64,000 nt of DNA, taken from Candidatus Neomarinimicrobiota bacterium (GTDB taxonomy: Bacteria; Fidelibacterota; JAANXI01). The stretch is from the NCBI GenBank assembly GCA_021734025.1, contig JAIPJS010000009.1, forward strand, positions 62,001 through 126,000, written 5' to 3'. Shown piece after piece: positions 47,622 through 56,005 of the stretch. The notes beneath the pieces are model-generated. The model was not told the origin of the DNA, ran no database searches, and worked only from the letters and a program-made list of their open reading frames with translations. Both the position numbers and the translations under genes were made by a program. Position 1 is the stretch's first letter. Each line of letters opens with the position of its first letter.

Positions 47622-47705
47622 AGTGTCAAAGTGTTCAAGTGTTTAAGTGTTTAAGTGTTCGGGTGCTCAGGTAACAACGTGTTAATGTGTTACCGTGTTA
47701 GCGTT
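47622..47705. repeat. GTGTT tandem tract
   Basis: Degenerate copies of AAGTGTTTAAGTGTT repeated about ten times, the longest of three such tracts in the window. Confidence 0.65.
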
Positions 47706-47724
47706 AAGTACTCGGGAAATCCCA

Positions 47725-47758
47725 CTCCTAATCTTAATCGTAATCTTACTCCTAATCG
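47725..47758. repeat. TAATCTTAATCG short repeat
   Basis: Hexamer-like units CTAATC/TTAATC/GTAATC. A close copy lies at 60511-60547 between the two YeeE/YedE genes. Confidence 0.5.
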
Positions 47759-47842
47759 TTTTTGTTAGTGAGTCGTTGTTTGCAGTCTGTTGTTATTTTA
47801 TCAGTGTTTTCGGTGTTTTTCAGTGTTTAATTTTTTGTCGTT

Positions 47843-47868
47843 CTTTGTGACCTCTGCGTCTCTGCGGT
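47843..47868. repeat. Solo copy of the GxxExxY-cassette end
   Basis: In reverse: ACCGCAGAGACGCAGAGG, then TCACAAAG. It matches the 15.8-kb cassette end at most positions; no partner end or gene is present. Confidence 0.6.
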
Positions 47869-47882
47869 GGATCTTCGCCGTT

Positions 47883-48857
47883 TTAACTCAGTTCCCGCAA
47901 CACCCGCTTCACCAGGTTTCGCGCCAACGGCACCTTGTAGGCGTTCTTGTCCATGGGAGCCGCATCTTTTAGCGCCACCGATTTCAGTTTTTCCAAAGAT
48001 ACCTCATCCGTTGAGAGTCCGGCGATCGCATTATTCAATTCGGCTTCCGTCCACGGCACCGGCGCCACGCCGCCGAACGCGATCCGGCCGGAGTCTATCT
48101 TCCGGGAATTTCCGCGGACAACCGCACCTATGCTCACCACGGCGAAATCCCAGACTTGCCGCTCCATGATCTTGATGTAATGACTTTTGGCGTTATTCGG
48201 CAGCGTCGGAACGTGCACCTTCGTCACGATTTCTCCCTGTTCCAGGATATTTTCCACAGTGTAATCTTCGTTGGGCAAGACGAAAAATTCGCTAAGCGGA
48301 ATCGTTTTGGAGCTTCCGGCAGAAAAAATCTCTACTCGTGCATCCAAAGCCAGCAGCGCCACCGCCATATCCGACGGATGGACGATAAAGCACGGACCGC
48401 CGCCGATGACACAGTGATACTTATCCTCACCGCCGACCGCATAGCAGACGTCACCGCCTTTTCGGAGACAGTCGAAATCCCCGCGAAAATACCAGCAACG
48501 CGGTCGTTGACAGAGATTCCCGCCCAGAGTTCCGACATTCCGGAGCTGCGGCGATGCGATGACGTTGGCCGCTTCGGTCAAAATCTTATACTGCTCCGGG
48601 ATGGCATCGCTCTCAGCAATCTCCGTAATCGTCACCTGTCCGCCGATGGTGAGACCGTCACTTTTGGAATACTGAATTTCCCGCATCCCCGGGACGGACT
48701 TCAGATTCACCACTTTTTCCGGAGCGGCGATGTCTTCTTTGAGTATTCCCAGCAGATCCGTCCCGCCGCCCATGGGCAGGGCACCGGTTCCTGACTCAGC
48801 AAGGAGTGTGCTGGCTTCGTCCAGCGTTTTCGGTTGGAGATATTTGAAATTTCGCAT
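47883..48857 (-). CDS. Mo-hydroxylase FAD-binding subunit with FeS-type Cys insert
   Basis: 324 residues. FAD-PCMH fold: LLAESGTGALPMGGGTDLL, NVGTLGGNLCQRPRCWYFRG. Between about 120 and 165 an insert with Cys in CQRPRC, DCLRKGGDVC, YHC and GGGPC resembles the [4Fe-4S] loop of PaoB-type subunits. It passes electrons from the 2Fe-2S subunit to FAD and on to an acceptor. No signal of its own, so export would be by hitch-hiking with the Tat-tagged small subunit. Confidence 0.92.
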   Translation of the reverse strand: MRNFKYLQPKTLDEASTLLAESGTGALPMGGGTDLLGILKEDIAAPEKVVNLKSVPGMREIQYSKSDGLTIGGQVTITEIAESDAIPEQYKILTEAANVIASPQLRNVGTLGGNLCQRPRCWYFRGDFDCLRKGGDVCYAVGGEDKYHCVIGGGPCFIVHPSDMAVALLALDARVEIFSAGSSKTIPLSEFFVLPNEDYTVENILEQGEIVTKVHVPTLPNNAKSHYIKIMERQVWDFAVVSIGAVVRGNSRKIDSGRIAFGGVAPVPWTEAELNNAIAGLSTDEVSLEKLKSVALKDAAPMDKNAYKVPLARNLVKRVLRELS

Positions 48858-48885
48858 GTCAGATACCTTTTGTTATTGACTTAAT

Positions 48886-49004
48886 TGCACGCTGTCCCCG
48901 ACAAGTCGGGGAACGCAGATTGGGTAGATTACCGCTGATATACAAACTATCTTTAATTTTTTATCTGTGTAAATCGGTTTTTTCTGCGTCATCTGCGTGC
49001 TATT
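48886..49004. repeat. GCACGC...GCGTCATCTGCGTGC foldback element with inserted mini-hairpin
   Basis: The right arm GCGTCATCTGCGTGC matches that at 59920-59934; the left arm GCACGC is broken by CCCCGACAAGTCGGGG. It fills the gap between the FAD and large subunit genes. Confidence 0.55.
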
Positions 49005-49013
49005 GTAGTTGTC

Positions 49014-51305
49014 TCATCCGTATAGCGCATTTAGCACCTTATCCGGCGTAATCGGCAGGCTCTTAATCCGCACGCCGATGGCGTTGTACACCGCATTAGC
49101 GATGGCTGCAGCCGTCGGAATAATCGCCGGCTCGCCGATGCCCTTGACGCCTGTGCTATTCACCATATCATCGGATTCGCTCACAATGATGATCTCCATC
49201 TCCGGGATGTCCTTCACTGTGGGGAGTTTGTAGTTGTGGAGGTTGGTGGTGAGCACCTTGCCGGTATTCTGATCAATGACCCGCTCCTCCATCAGCGCGT
49301 AGCTCATGCCCTGGATCATCCCGCCGTGAAACTGGTTCTCCAGCGTCTTCCGGTTCAGGACGCGACCGATATCGTGGGATGCGACAATTCGGTTGACCGT
49401 TACGATTCCCGTCTCCGTATCCACCGACACATCCGCAAACTGGGCGCCGAACGTCTGCACCGAGTATCCGTCGGGATTTTCGCCACGGGCGCCGTTAGTG
49501 ATCAGCACCTGCTCCCGGAGCTCCCGAACGATCTCAGAAATTGTGATACGGGTCTCCCCATCATTGGAATCGGTGATCACGCCATCGTTGTAGGTCAATT
49601 GATTTTCCGGCACCTCCAGCACAGCCGCAGCCCCGGAGATGAGTTTCGCCTTCATCTTTTCTGCGGCATTACGGACAGCTGGAGTAACCGACGCCGCCGT
49701 AGTACTGCCGCCGCTGCCGCCGCAGTAGGGCGCCACCGCAGTATCGCCCAAAATGACTTCAACTTTTTCCATGGGAATTTCCAGGACTTCCGCCGCGACC
49801 TGCGCCATGATGGTGTAGGTGCCGGTGCCGATATCCTGCGTCCCGGCGATGACCCGGATGCTGCCGTCCCTATTAAGACGAATAGTCGCTCCGGCCGGCG
49901 GGCCGCCTCCGCCCCACCAGATCTGCGACGCCATACCGATCCCGGATTTTATTGGACCTTCATCAGAACCTGCTGGACTGCGACGCTTCTCCCATCCGAT
50001 GGCTTGCGAGCCTTTTTCGTATGCTTCTTTCAAGAGTTTACTCGTGTACGGTTGATTCGAGACCTGATCCTGCTCAGCGAAATTGCGTAAGCGGAATTCC
50101 ATGGGGTCGATATCCAGTTTTTCGGCCACGTCATCCAGGATGGAATCCAGCGCGAACGTCCCCTGGGGATGCCCCGGCGCGCGAAACGGTCTGCCCGGCC
50201 CGGCGTTGATGAACACAGTGTAATCCTCTGTAAACACATTAGGGCATTGGTACATGGAACGCGCCGGCCAGCTGCATCCCGCGCCGCTGGGATATGCGCC
50301 AGCAGCACCGTACGAAGAATGTGATATTGCGGTGAGCGTACCGTCCTTCTTCGCTCCAATTTTCAATGTCTGAACAGAATCCGGGCGGTTGCCGACAGCG
50401 AGATTCATTGCCCTGCGATCCACCGCAATCTTCACCGGTCGACCGATATCTCTGGCTGCCAGCGCCGCCATGACTGTGTATTTACCGGTGGTCAGTTTGG
50501 CGCCGAATCCGCCGCCCATGTACTTTTTGATAATCCGTACCTTGTTGGCCGGAATTTTAAGGGATCTCGCCACCGTATCCCGCACGCCGAATATGCCCTG
50601 GGTGGAATCCCAGACCACCAGATCGTCGCCGTCCCAGTTGACCGTGCTGCAGTGGACTTCTGTGGGATTATGGATGACGACCTGCGTGTTGAAGGTATCT
50701 TCCTGGACGAAATCTGCCGCACCAAATCCCTCCTCTATATCTCCACGGCTGTACCTGTCCGGCTCGCCGCCAGCGATGTTTCCGGAATCATGGATTTGTG
50801 GCGCACTGTCCTCCATGGCAGCGCCAGCATCCGTGACGAACGGTAATTTTTCGTATTCCACCTGGATGAGTTTGAGCGCATCTTCCGCAATCTGTTCGGT
50901 TTCGGCGACCACAACCGCTACCTCATCGCCCTCGAACCGCAGGTGCGGATCAAACAGGTAACTCATTCCATACCATGGAATTTTGGGCGCGTTTTTGTGT
51001 GTCAGGATTTTCAGGACACCCTGCACCTTCTCCGCCGCTTTGGAATCGATAGACTTGATTTTCGCATGGGGATGAGGACAGCGGAGCGTCCGCGCATAAG
51101 TCATCTTTGGGGAAATCTTGTCAAAAGCGTAGACCGCTGTGCCGCTCACTTTGTCATACCCGTCAATTCGGGAGACCGGCTTTCCGACGATTTCCAGTGT
51201 ATCGTTATCGCCCCACGATTTGGGGCTGTCGGTTGAGACCTCGGCCAAATGCTCCTGGAAGCCCTCTTCGAAGTAGAACCGTGATTTGACTATCTTTTTT
51301 GCCAT
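49014..51305 (-). CDS. Mo-hydroxylase large (molybdopterin) subunit
   Basis: 763 residues. The a/b hammerhead domain starts GKPVSRIDGYDKVSGTAVY; Mo-binding stretches include KKYMGGGFGAK, GPGRPFRAPGHPQG and GSGGSTTAAS; the catalytic Glu is in GVKGIGEPAII near the C-terminus. The CO-dehydrogenase active loop (AYRCSFR) is absent, so this is an aldehyde, purine or N-heterocycle type enzyme, closest in layout to periplasmic PaoABC. GGAG is seven bases before ATG. Substrate not assignable from sequence. Confidence 0.92.
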   Translation of the reverse strand: MAKKIVKSRFYFEEGFQEHLAEVSTDSPKSWGDNDTLEIVGKPVSRIDGYDKVSGTAVYAFDKISPKMTYARTLRCPHPHAKIKSIDSKAAEKVQGVLKILTHKNAPKIPWYGMSYLFDPHLRFEGDEVAVVVAETEQIAEDALKLIQVEYEKLPFVTDAGAAMEDSAPQIHDSGNIAGGEPDRYSRGDIEEGFGAADFVQEDTFNTQVVIHNPTEVHCSTVNWDGDDLVVWDSTQGIFGVRDTVARSLKIPANKVRIIKKYMGGGFGAKLTTGKYTVMAALAARDIGRPVKIAVDRRAMNLAVGNRPDSVQTLKIGAKKDGTLTAISHSSYGAAGAYPSGAGCSWPARSMYQCPNVFTEDYTVFINAGPGRPFRAPGHPQGTFALDSILDDVAEKLDIDPMEFRLRNFAEQDQVSNQPYTSKLLKEAYEKGSQAIGWEKRRSPAGSDEGPIKSGIGMASQIWWGGGGPPAGATIRLNRDGSIRVIAGTQDIGTGTYTIMAQVAAEVLEIPMEKVEVILGDTAVAPYCGGSGGSTTAASVTPAVRNAAEKMKAKLISGAAAVLEVPENQLTYNDGVITDSNDGETRITISEIVRELREQVLITNGARGENPDGYSVQTFGAQFADVSVDTETGIVTVNRIVASHDIGRVLNRKTLENQFHGGMIQGMSYALMEERVIDQNTGKVLTTNLHNYKLPTVKDIPEMEIIIVSESDDMVNSTGVKGIGEPAIIPTAAAIANAVYNAIGVRIKSLPITPDKVLNALYG

Positions 51306-51329
51306 TTTTTTCTCCGGATTGCCCTGGAA

Positions 51330-51950
51330 TTATTTCGAATTGCTCACACCGGCGGCGTACTCCACCGATTCGATTATCTTTGGATAGGCAGCACAGCGAC
51401 AGATATTGCCCGCCATCCCGTGCTGAATTTCCTTCCGGGTCGGCTTAGGATTTTTCGCCAGCAGTTCTTTCGCCGCCATAATTTGACCCGGCGTGCAGAA
51501 TCCACACTGGAGCCCGTCCTTCTCCACAAACGCTTCCTGCAGCGGATGGAGTTCTTCGCCGGTCAACAGTCCCTCGATAGTTGTGACGGATTTTCCGGCA
51601 GCGTCCAGCGCCAACAGATGGCAGCTGTAAATAGCCATCCCGTCCAGCAGAACAGTACAGCCGCCGCATTCACCCTGGTTGCATACGATTTTCGTGCCGG
51701 TCAGCTGGAGATGATTTCTCAGAACCTCCGCAAGGGTCGTCCGTGCCTCTACCATCAGCCGATGTTTTTTACCATTGACGGTCAGGGTCAGCGGTTCGGC
51801 GTTCTGCAGATACTCGCGCATCTGCTCTTTCTCTTCTTTGGTGGCAGCGCCCAAACTGTTCAGAATCACGGTACTGCCGACCATGCCGGTGCCGAATCCC
51901 TTCAGAAACTTCCGGCGGGATATGCCGTTTCCGGCTCCGTTATCACCCAT
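51330..51950 (-). CDS. Mo-hydroxylase 2Fe-2S subunit with Tat signal
   Basis: 206 residues from ATG 51950 (GGAG six bases upstream; TTG 51965 has no site). Tat signal SRRKFLKGFG near residue 10, followed by a hydrophobic stretch, places the enzyme in the periplasm. Plant-type 2Fe-2S cluster CNQGECGGC and a fourth Cys in YSCHLL; the second cluster uses CGFCTPG and CRC in the C-terminal helical domain. First gene of the operon small-large-FAD-XdhC-MocA. Confidence 0.93.
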   Translation of the reverse strand: MGDNGAGNGISRRKFLKGFGTGMVGSTVILNSLGAATKEEKEQMREYLQNAEPLTLTVNGKKHRLMVEARTTLAEVLRNHLQLTGTKIVCNQGECGGCTVLLDGMAIYSCHLLALDAAGKSVTTIEGLLTGEELHPLQEAFVEKDGLQCGFCTPGQIMAAKELLAKNPKPTRKEIQHGMAGNICRCAAYPKIIESVEYAAGVSNSK

Positions 51951-52199
51951 AATAGACTCCTGCAATCTTGCTTAATTGTGGTATCCCATCCGGACTTTTG
52001 ATGCAATTCACGGATGGGAAATATGTAGATATTCGGATTGAAATTTCTCAGATAATAAAAAGAGCAAAATGTATTCCGGTAAAAACAGGATGTGACGGAA
52101 CCCCTTTAAATACGGCATTTTCAACACTTTTATAAATAAAAAAACAAGATGAAAATTGTTACATTTAAAAACCGGATACCAAAAGTGAGAAAATTCTTG

Positions 52200-52243
52200 G
52201 CGCCGACATTCCCTTATAGGGCTGTTGGCGCTAGCTTTTTTTA
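52200..52243 (+). terminator. Plus-strand rho-independent terminator with no gene before it
   Basis: GCGCCGACATTCCCT pairs across TAT with AGGGCTGTTGGCGC, then TAGCTTTTTTTAAC on the plus strand. All flanking genes are on the minus strand. Confidence 0.6.
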
Positions 52244-52359
52244 ACTTTACCCAGGATTCCGTTTCACTACATCCCGGGCCCTTCGAATTTACTCCATGCC
52301 GCCACAGGCGGGAAAAAAATCCCGACGGTACGAAAAGTTACCCTGTACGATATATCTAT

Positions 52360-52494
52360 GGGCCTCAACATTCCTTTTGTAGGAACGACTGTTGGGTGAC
52401 GGCCAGAGGAATTCGACTGTTTGACCCCGGCTTGCCGGGGGAGTTTCGTATTCCTCCCGGAACCCAATGTAGTCGTTCTAGAAAGGAATGTTCC
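52360..52494. repeat. Foldback element, full copy
   Basis: Nested inverted repeats: AACATTCC...GGAACGACT with AGTCGTTCTAGAAAGGAATG; TTGGGT with ACCCAA; GAGGAATTCGA with TCGTATTCCTC; tip CCCCGGCTTGCCGGGG. The left half recurs at 63429-63507. Confidence 0.7.
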
Positions 52495-52619
52495 AGCCCG
52501 ATTTTTTAGCACTTTCCCCGTAGGGATCCCTTTGGGATTTCTAAAAAAAAAGTGCAATAAAGATAACAATGAAATTTATTATGAACCGGGCTTTAATCAG
52601 GCATGCAAGTAAGGATAGA

Positions 52620-53114
52620 TTATACGACCAATGCCTTCCGGTTCCCAATAGGACTACTTAAATCAACCATCAACTGCCCGTCATCAGGACTGATTAACAA
52701 TTCGAGATACTGCAGCGGTTTGTTCGCTGGCCCAGCAATATTTTTACCATCCGCGTTGAATTTTGAACGGTGACACGGACACTGGAAATATTGGGAAGTA
52801 CCCTCGTTCTCTTTTTTTAAAGTGCATCCCAGATGAGTGCAAACTGCGGAGAGTGCCGCGTATTCATCGCCCTGTTTTTCCACAAAAACCTTCGCGTGTT
52901 CGATGAAGGTAAAACCGTCCTGGAAATCTTCCGGTTTCCCGAGTTTATAGCGATTGACTGCTCGCTGGATTCCCGGCGAATTCATTGACCTGAGTGCAAA
53001 CCATCCCTGGGAAAAGAGTCCGCCCAACAAAAAGACACCGGCAACTTTTTTCAGGAAACTCCGGCGACTGTCGCCTTTGGACACAGTGCTATTTATTTGT
53101 TTTTCGCTCATCAT
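52620..53114 (-). CDS. Rieske 2Fe-2S protein
   Basis: 164 residues. Twin-Arg signal DSRRSFLKKVAGVFLL near 15-30, which also serves as membrane anchor in Rieske proteins. Cluster ligands in CTHLGC (92-97) and CPCHRS (112-117), each giving Cys and His plus the disulfide Cys. It takes electrons from quinol at the cytochrome b Qo site and passes them to the multihaem cytochrome. ATGA overlap with the cytochrome gene upstream. Confidence 0.93.
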   Translation of the reverse strand: MMSEKQINSTVSKGDSRRSFLKKVAGVFLLGGLFSQGWFALRSMNSPGIQRAVNRYKLGKPEDFQDGFTFIEHAKVFVEKQGDEYAALSAVCTHLGCTLKKENEGTSQYFQCPCHRSKFNADGKNIAGPANKPLQYLELLISPDDGQLMVDLSSPIGNRKALVV

Positions 53115-54562
53115 TGCATCCCAATCAGATTTGATTTATCGCTCTCATCGTGACACTGGTGGCAACTGGGCGAATCCTGTTCTTCGACATTCTGCTCGCA
53201 GGCAGATCCGTACGCCAGCGGAACAGGATACAACGTTCCATCCACCTTCAAGGTCTGCTGCCACCGTCCGTCCACTTTTTTCACCGAAGGAAACAGTGTT
53301 CCGCGTTTCGTAACCGCCACGGTGTCGCCAACCTGTGGTGAGATGTGTTCGTTGATATCCGCGATGAACACATCTTCCTGCTCCAGCGACTTTATCACCG
53401 CAAACTCCGGTGGCGATTCGATTGTGCCGTGACAGGTGGCGCACTGGACTTCCACAGCGGCTTTCTTCTCAGGATAGATATCACCATTGCCCATAATCTC
53501 GTTGTGGGTATGACAGTCGATGCAGTCCAGCGTCACCTCGCACGATGCATACTGTGCCATCGGGATGTAATAATCTTTGTGGCGCCGCTCCTGTTTGGAC
53601 ATAAACTGCATCGCACGCGGATCGAGGTCGTCCCGCTCGATGAACTCCATCTGCTTCAGCGAATATATGCCGCGATTGTGGCAGTGATTACACTGGGTAT
53701 AAGGAATCGAAACGGTCATTTCGTGTGCTTTTCCGTGTCCCGGCTCGGCAGCATCAATCGTCACATCTACACCTTTGTATAGTCCGTCTTTGTCGCTGAG
53801 AATATGACACGAAGCGCAACCGCTGGAGCGGTGATAGTACTCTTTGTCGATGCCCTCGCTGTTCAGATGACACCCAGATGTGAGACAGTTTTTCACGAAC
53901 TTTGCCTCCATTGGATGAAGGTTTCCAGAGATGGAATCCTGCTCAATTTTTACAAAGATATCGCCGAGTTTGTTCGGAAAATCCGGATTCATCACCGAAT
54001 CATCCTTTACAGCCCTCGTTCCGTATTCCGGATGCAGCGATCGAGAGATTCCAAATGTATAACGCACCTGCGCGATTGCACCGGCTTCTGTTGCCTGAAG
54101 ACTTCTTTCCACCCGATCGATCATGTTGCGCCAGGACTCGTCGCCGGTGAATCCGGTGTGACACGCCACGCCTGTGGGACTCATTCCGCAACTCTGTCTT
54201 GCTGTGGAAAGTCCTGACGGATTTCTTCCACCGATTAGCGAGGCGTGGGCGCGATCCTTGTCCAGCGTCATCCCGTTGCCACCGTGGCATGTCGTGCATC
54301 CAAACGACTCCACCGGATGGGATTCGCTGATCTGCTCTACACCTGTGTGGCAGGTCAGACACAGTTCCGGTTCGCCGGTGAGCGTCGGTGTTATCGAGAT
54401 GATCTTAATATCTGCAGAATCTGACAGACTCGCCTGCGAATAGTACTCGTTCTGATACTGTTTCCAATCTGTTCTGCTCTCTTTTTGGTAGACCAGATAA
54501 CTGGCGAGGATGAGCAGGATGGCTGTGAGCATGTAGGTGGTATTTGTATTAATACTTTTCAT
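53111..54562 (-). CDS. Multihaem cytochrome c (7 standard, up to 9 haem sites)
   Basis: 483 residues from ATG 54562; an in-frame start at 54643 would run into the cytochrome b gene and a palindrome. N-terminal membrane helix (MLTAILLILASYLVY). Standard CxxCH sites: CLTCH, CTTCH, CASCH, CNHCH, CIDCH, CATCH, CHQCH. Two further Cys...CH sites have odd spacing: CLTSGCH (four between) and CGMSPTGVACH (eight between). It occupies the place of cytochrome c1 in a cytochrome b/Rieske operon, so it is the likely electron exit of the quinol-oxidising complex. Confidence 0.85.
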   Translation of the reverse strand: MKSINTNTTYMLTAILLILASYLVYQKESRTDWKQYQNEYYSQASLSDSADIKIISITPTLTGEPELCLTCHTGVEQISESHPVESFGCTTCHGGNGMTLDKDRAHASLIGGRNPSGLSTARQSCGMSPTGVACHTGFTGDESWRNMIDRVERSLQATEAGAIAQVRYTFGISRSLHPEYGTRAVKDDSVMNPDFPNKLGDIFVKIEQDSISGNLHPMEAKFVKNCLTSGCHLNSEGIDKEYYHRSSGCASCHILSDKDGLYKGVDVTIDAAEPGHGKAHEMTVSIPYTQCNHCHNRGIYSLKQMEFIERDDLDPRAMQFMSKQERRHKDYYIPMAQYASCEVTLDCIDCHTHNEIMGNGDIYPEKKAAVEVQCATCHGTIESPPEFAVIKSLEQEDVFIADINEHISPQVGDTVAVTKRGTLFPSVKKVDGRWQQTLKVDGTLYPVPLAYGSACEQNVEEQDSPSCHQCHDESDKSNLIGMQ

Positions 54563-54572
54563 TATGAAATGT

Positions 54573-54602
54573 GCGTTGGCAGCCCTGCAGGGCTGCCAGC
54601 GC
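54573..54602. repeat. 30-bp palindrome between cytochrome b and multihaem genes
   Basis: GCGTTGGCAGCCCTGCAGGG, continuing CTGCCAGCGC, is palindromic at 28 of 30 positions. It lies within the operon, just ahead of the multihaem start. Confidence 0.6.
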
Positions 54603-54608
54603 TTGAGA

Positions 54609-55646
54609 TTATACCACCACCTCCGCCAGCATCGTGCCGCCAATGAATGCCAGCGTTAACACAAATGTTAACCAAAAGCGCTTTCGCGGTTCAGGCGACC
54701 AGATTCCTTGAAGATCATCCTTTTTGTCGAGGTACGGCATCGCCGCCCAGAATATCAGAATCGCAATAGGGATCACTATCCCAGCAATAACTGGGGGCAG
54801 ATACCGGAGCAGAAACTGGATGCCCAAAAATATCCACGGCGCCTGGACTTCTGTGAGCTGCGGACTACTCTCAACGGATAATCCGAGGTGAGGCGTCCAG
54901 AAGACGGAGAGAAGGATCAGTCCAACGAGTGCCGCGAGCATAAACAGCACTTCCTTCTTCACCAGCTGCTCTCTGGTAATCGACGCCGGACGCGAATTGC
55001 CCTTTTTCCTCGAAATCCCGCCGTCCTTGCGTATCCGATAGATGTGATAGACAACCAGAATTGTCGCGATGAACGGCAGACCGAAGATGTGCCAGCCGTA
55101 GAATCGCAGCAAAGTGGTACCGGTGATTTCAGCTCCGCCGACGATGAACTCATATAACCCTGCTCCAATCACCGGAATGGTCTTAATCAGGTTCGTCCCA
55201 ACGACCAGCGCCCAATGTGATTCTGCATCCCTCCGGAGGGGGAACCCCGTAAAATCGGTAATAAACAACAATACTAACAGAATCAGTCCGATCTGGAAAT
55301 TGAACGATCGTCCCCTGAGGTAGCCGCCGGTCAGCACGATTCTGAGCATGTGAAGCACCGCTGTGATCACCAGTACCTGTGCCGACCAGAAATGCAGATT
55401 CCGAATGTACCAGCCATATGGAATCACCGTGGCGATCTGTTCCATGGAGGCGTGGGCGCTCTCCGGCGTCGGTGAATACTGAAACAACAGAACAATCCCG
55501 GTGATGGTCGTCAGCAAGAACGAGAAAATTGCCAGTCCGCCTAAACCGAACGTATAACTGAACTTCGTCGACGATTCCGGAATCCGCGGCGGATGAAGGT
55601 GCAACAGGAATTTGAGGAGGACGGATTTAGTTTTCGATTTACTCAT
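54609..55646 (-). CDS. Cytochrome b of a bc-type complex
   Basis: 345 residues from ATG 55646 (AGGAGG three bases upstream; GTG 55664 possible). Eight or so membrane segments. Haem ligand His pairs: NLHFWSAQVLVITAVLHMLR in one helix and FYGWHIFGLPFIATILVVYH in another. The fusion of the b6-like N-part and a subunit-IV-like C-part (PPVIAGIVIPIAILIFWA) gives the usual length for the one-chain bacterial form. It begins the cyt b-multihaem-Rieske group, the reverse of the usual Rieske-first order. Confidence 0.92.
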   Translation of the reverse strand: MSKSKTKSVLLKFLLHLHPPRIPESSTKFSYTFGLGGLAIFSFLLTTITGIVLLFQYSPTPESAHASMEQIATVIPYGWYIRNLHFWSAQVLVITAVLHMLRIVLTGGYLRGRSFNFQIGLILLVLLFITDFTGFPLRRDAESHWALVVGTNLIKTIPVIGAGLYEFIVGGAEITGTTLLRFYGWHIFGLPFIATILVVYHIYRIRKDGGISRKKGNSRPASITREQLVKKEVLFMLAALVGLILLSVFWTPHLGLSVESSPQLTEVQAPWIFLGIQFLLRYLPPVIAGIVIPIAILIFWAAMPYLDKKDDLQGIWSPEPRKRFWLTFVLTLAFIGGTMLAEVVV

Positions 55647-55689
55647 AAGCCTCCTACCATTCACTAAGAAAAGTCATCTTGAGCGGAAT

Positions 55690-55945
55690 CCCCGGCAGTT
55701 GCCGGGGATGGAGTCGAAAGATCTCATCATTTTTTCTCCGGAATATTTTTTAATGAGATTTCTCGAATCGCCCCGATTAAAATCGGGGCTCCCTCGAAAT
55801 GACTCATTCTTCTTCCCGGGGAGTTCACTCTTCGACGAACTCACAGTGACTCCTCTATACGTCTTTTTCAGGTTTTCACCGGCGTCTTATCCTTCGACAA
55901 GCTCAGGATGACGCCTCGGAAAGTCACTCTGAGCTTGTCGAAGAG
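55690..55945. repeat. Repeat cluster between NrfD-like and cytochrome b genes
   Basis: CCCCGGC/GCCGGGG at 55690-55707, CCCCGATT/AATCGGGG at 55771-55788, and an inverted pair built on CTTCGACAAGCTCAG (55890-55912 and 55923-55945). Remnants of TCATTCTGAGCGAA-type repeats flank these. No gene in 55647-56005. Confidence 0.7.
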
Positions 55946-56005
55946 CGGCTTTTCGAGGAATTTATGGTTCAATACTGTCATCTCTCTCGCCTAAAGTGAA
56001 TTCAT

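Larger units (their letters stand above)
51951..52619. other. Regulatory and repeat region between the Mo-hydroxylase and Rieske genes
   Basis: Holds the hydroxylase promoter region (51951-52190, not resolved), a plus-strand terminator-like hairpin (52200-52243) and a foldback element (52360-52494). No gene with a ribosome site was seen. Confidence 0.6.

Noticed and set aside
47622-47758. GTGTT and TAATC tracts as a CRISPR array
   Set aside because: The units are too short, degenerate and contiguous, with no spacers and no cas genes.
49014-51305. CO dehydrogenase large subunit
   Set aside because: The AYRCSFR active-site loop is missing; the equivalent position reads GPGRPFRAPG.
51966-52560. 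Short plus-strand frames in the repeat region
   Set aside because: They run through inverted repeats and have no ribosome site or protein-like composition.
54563-54643. Upstream start of the multihaem cytochrome
   Set aside because: The extension is Trp/Arg-rich, lies over a palindromic repeat and runs into the cytochrome b gene.
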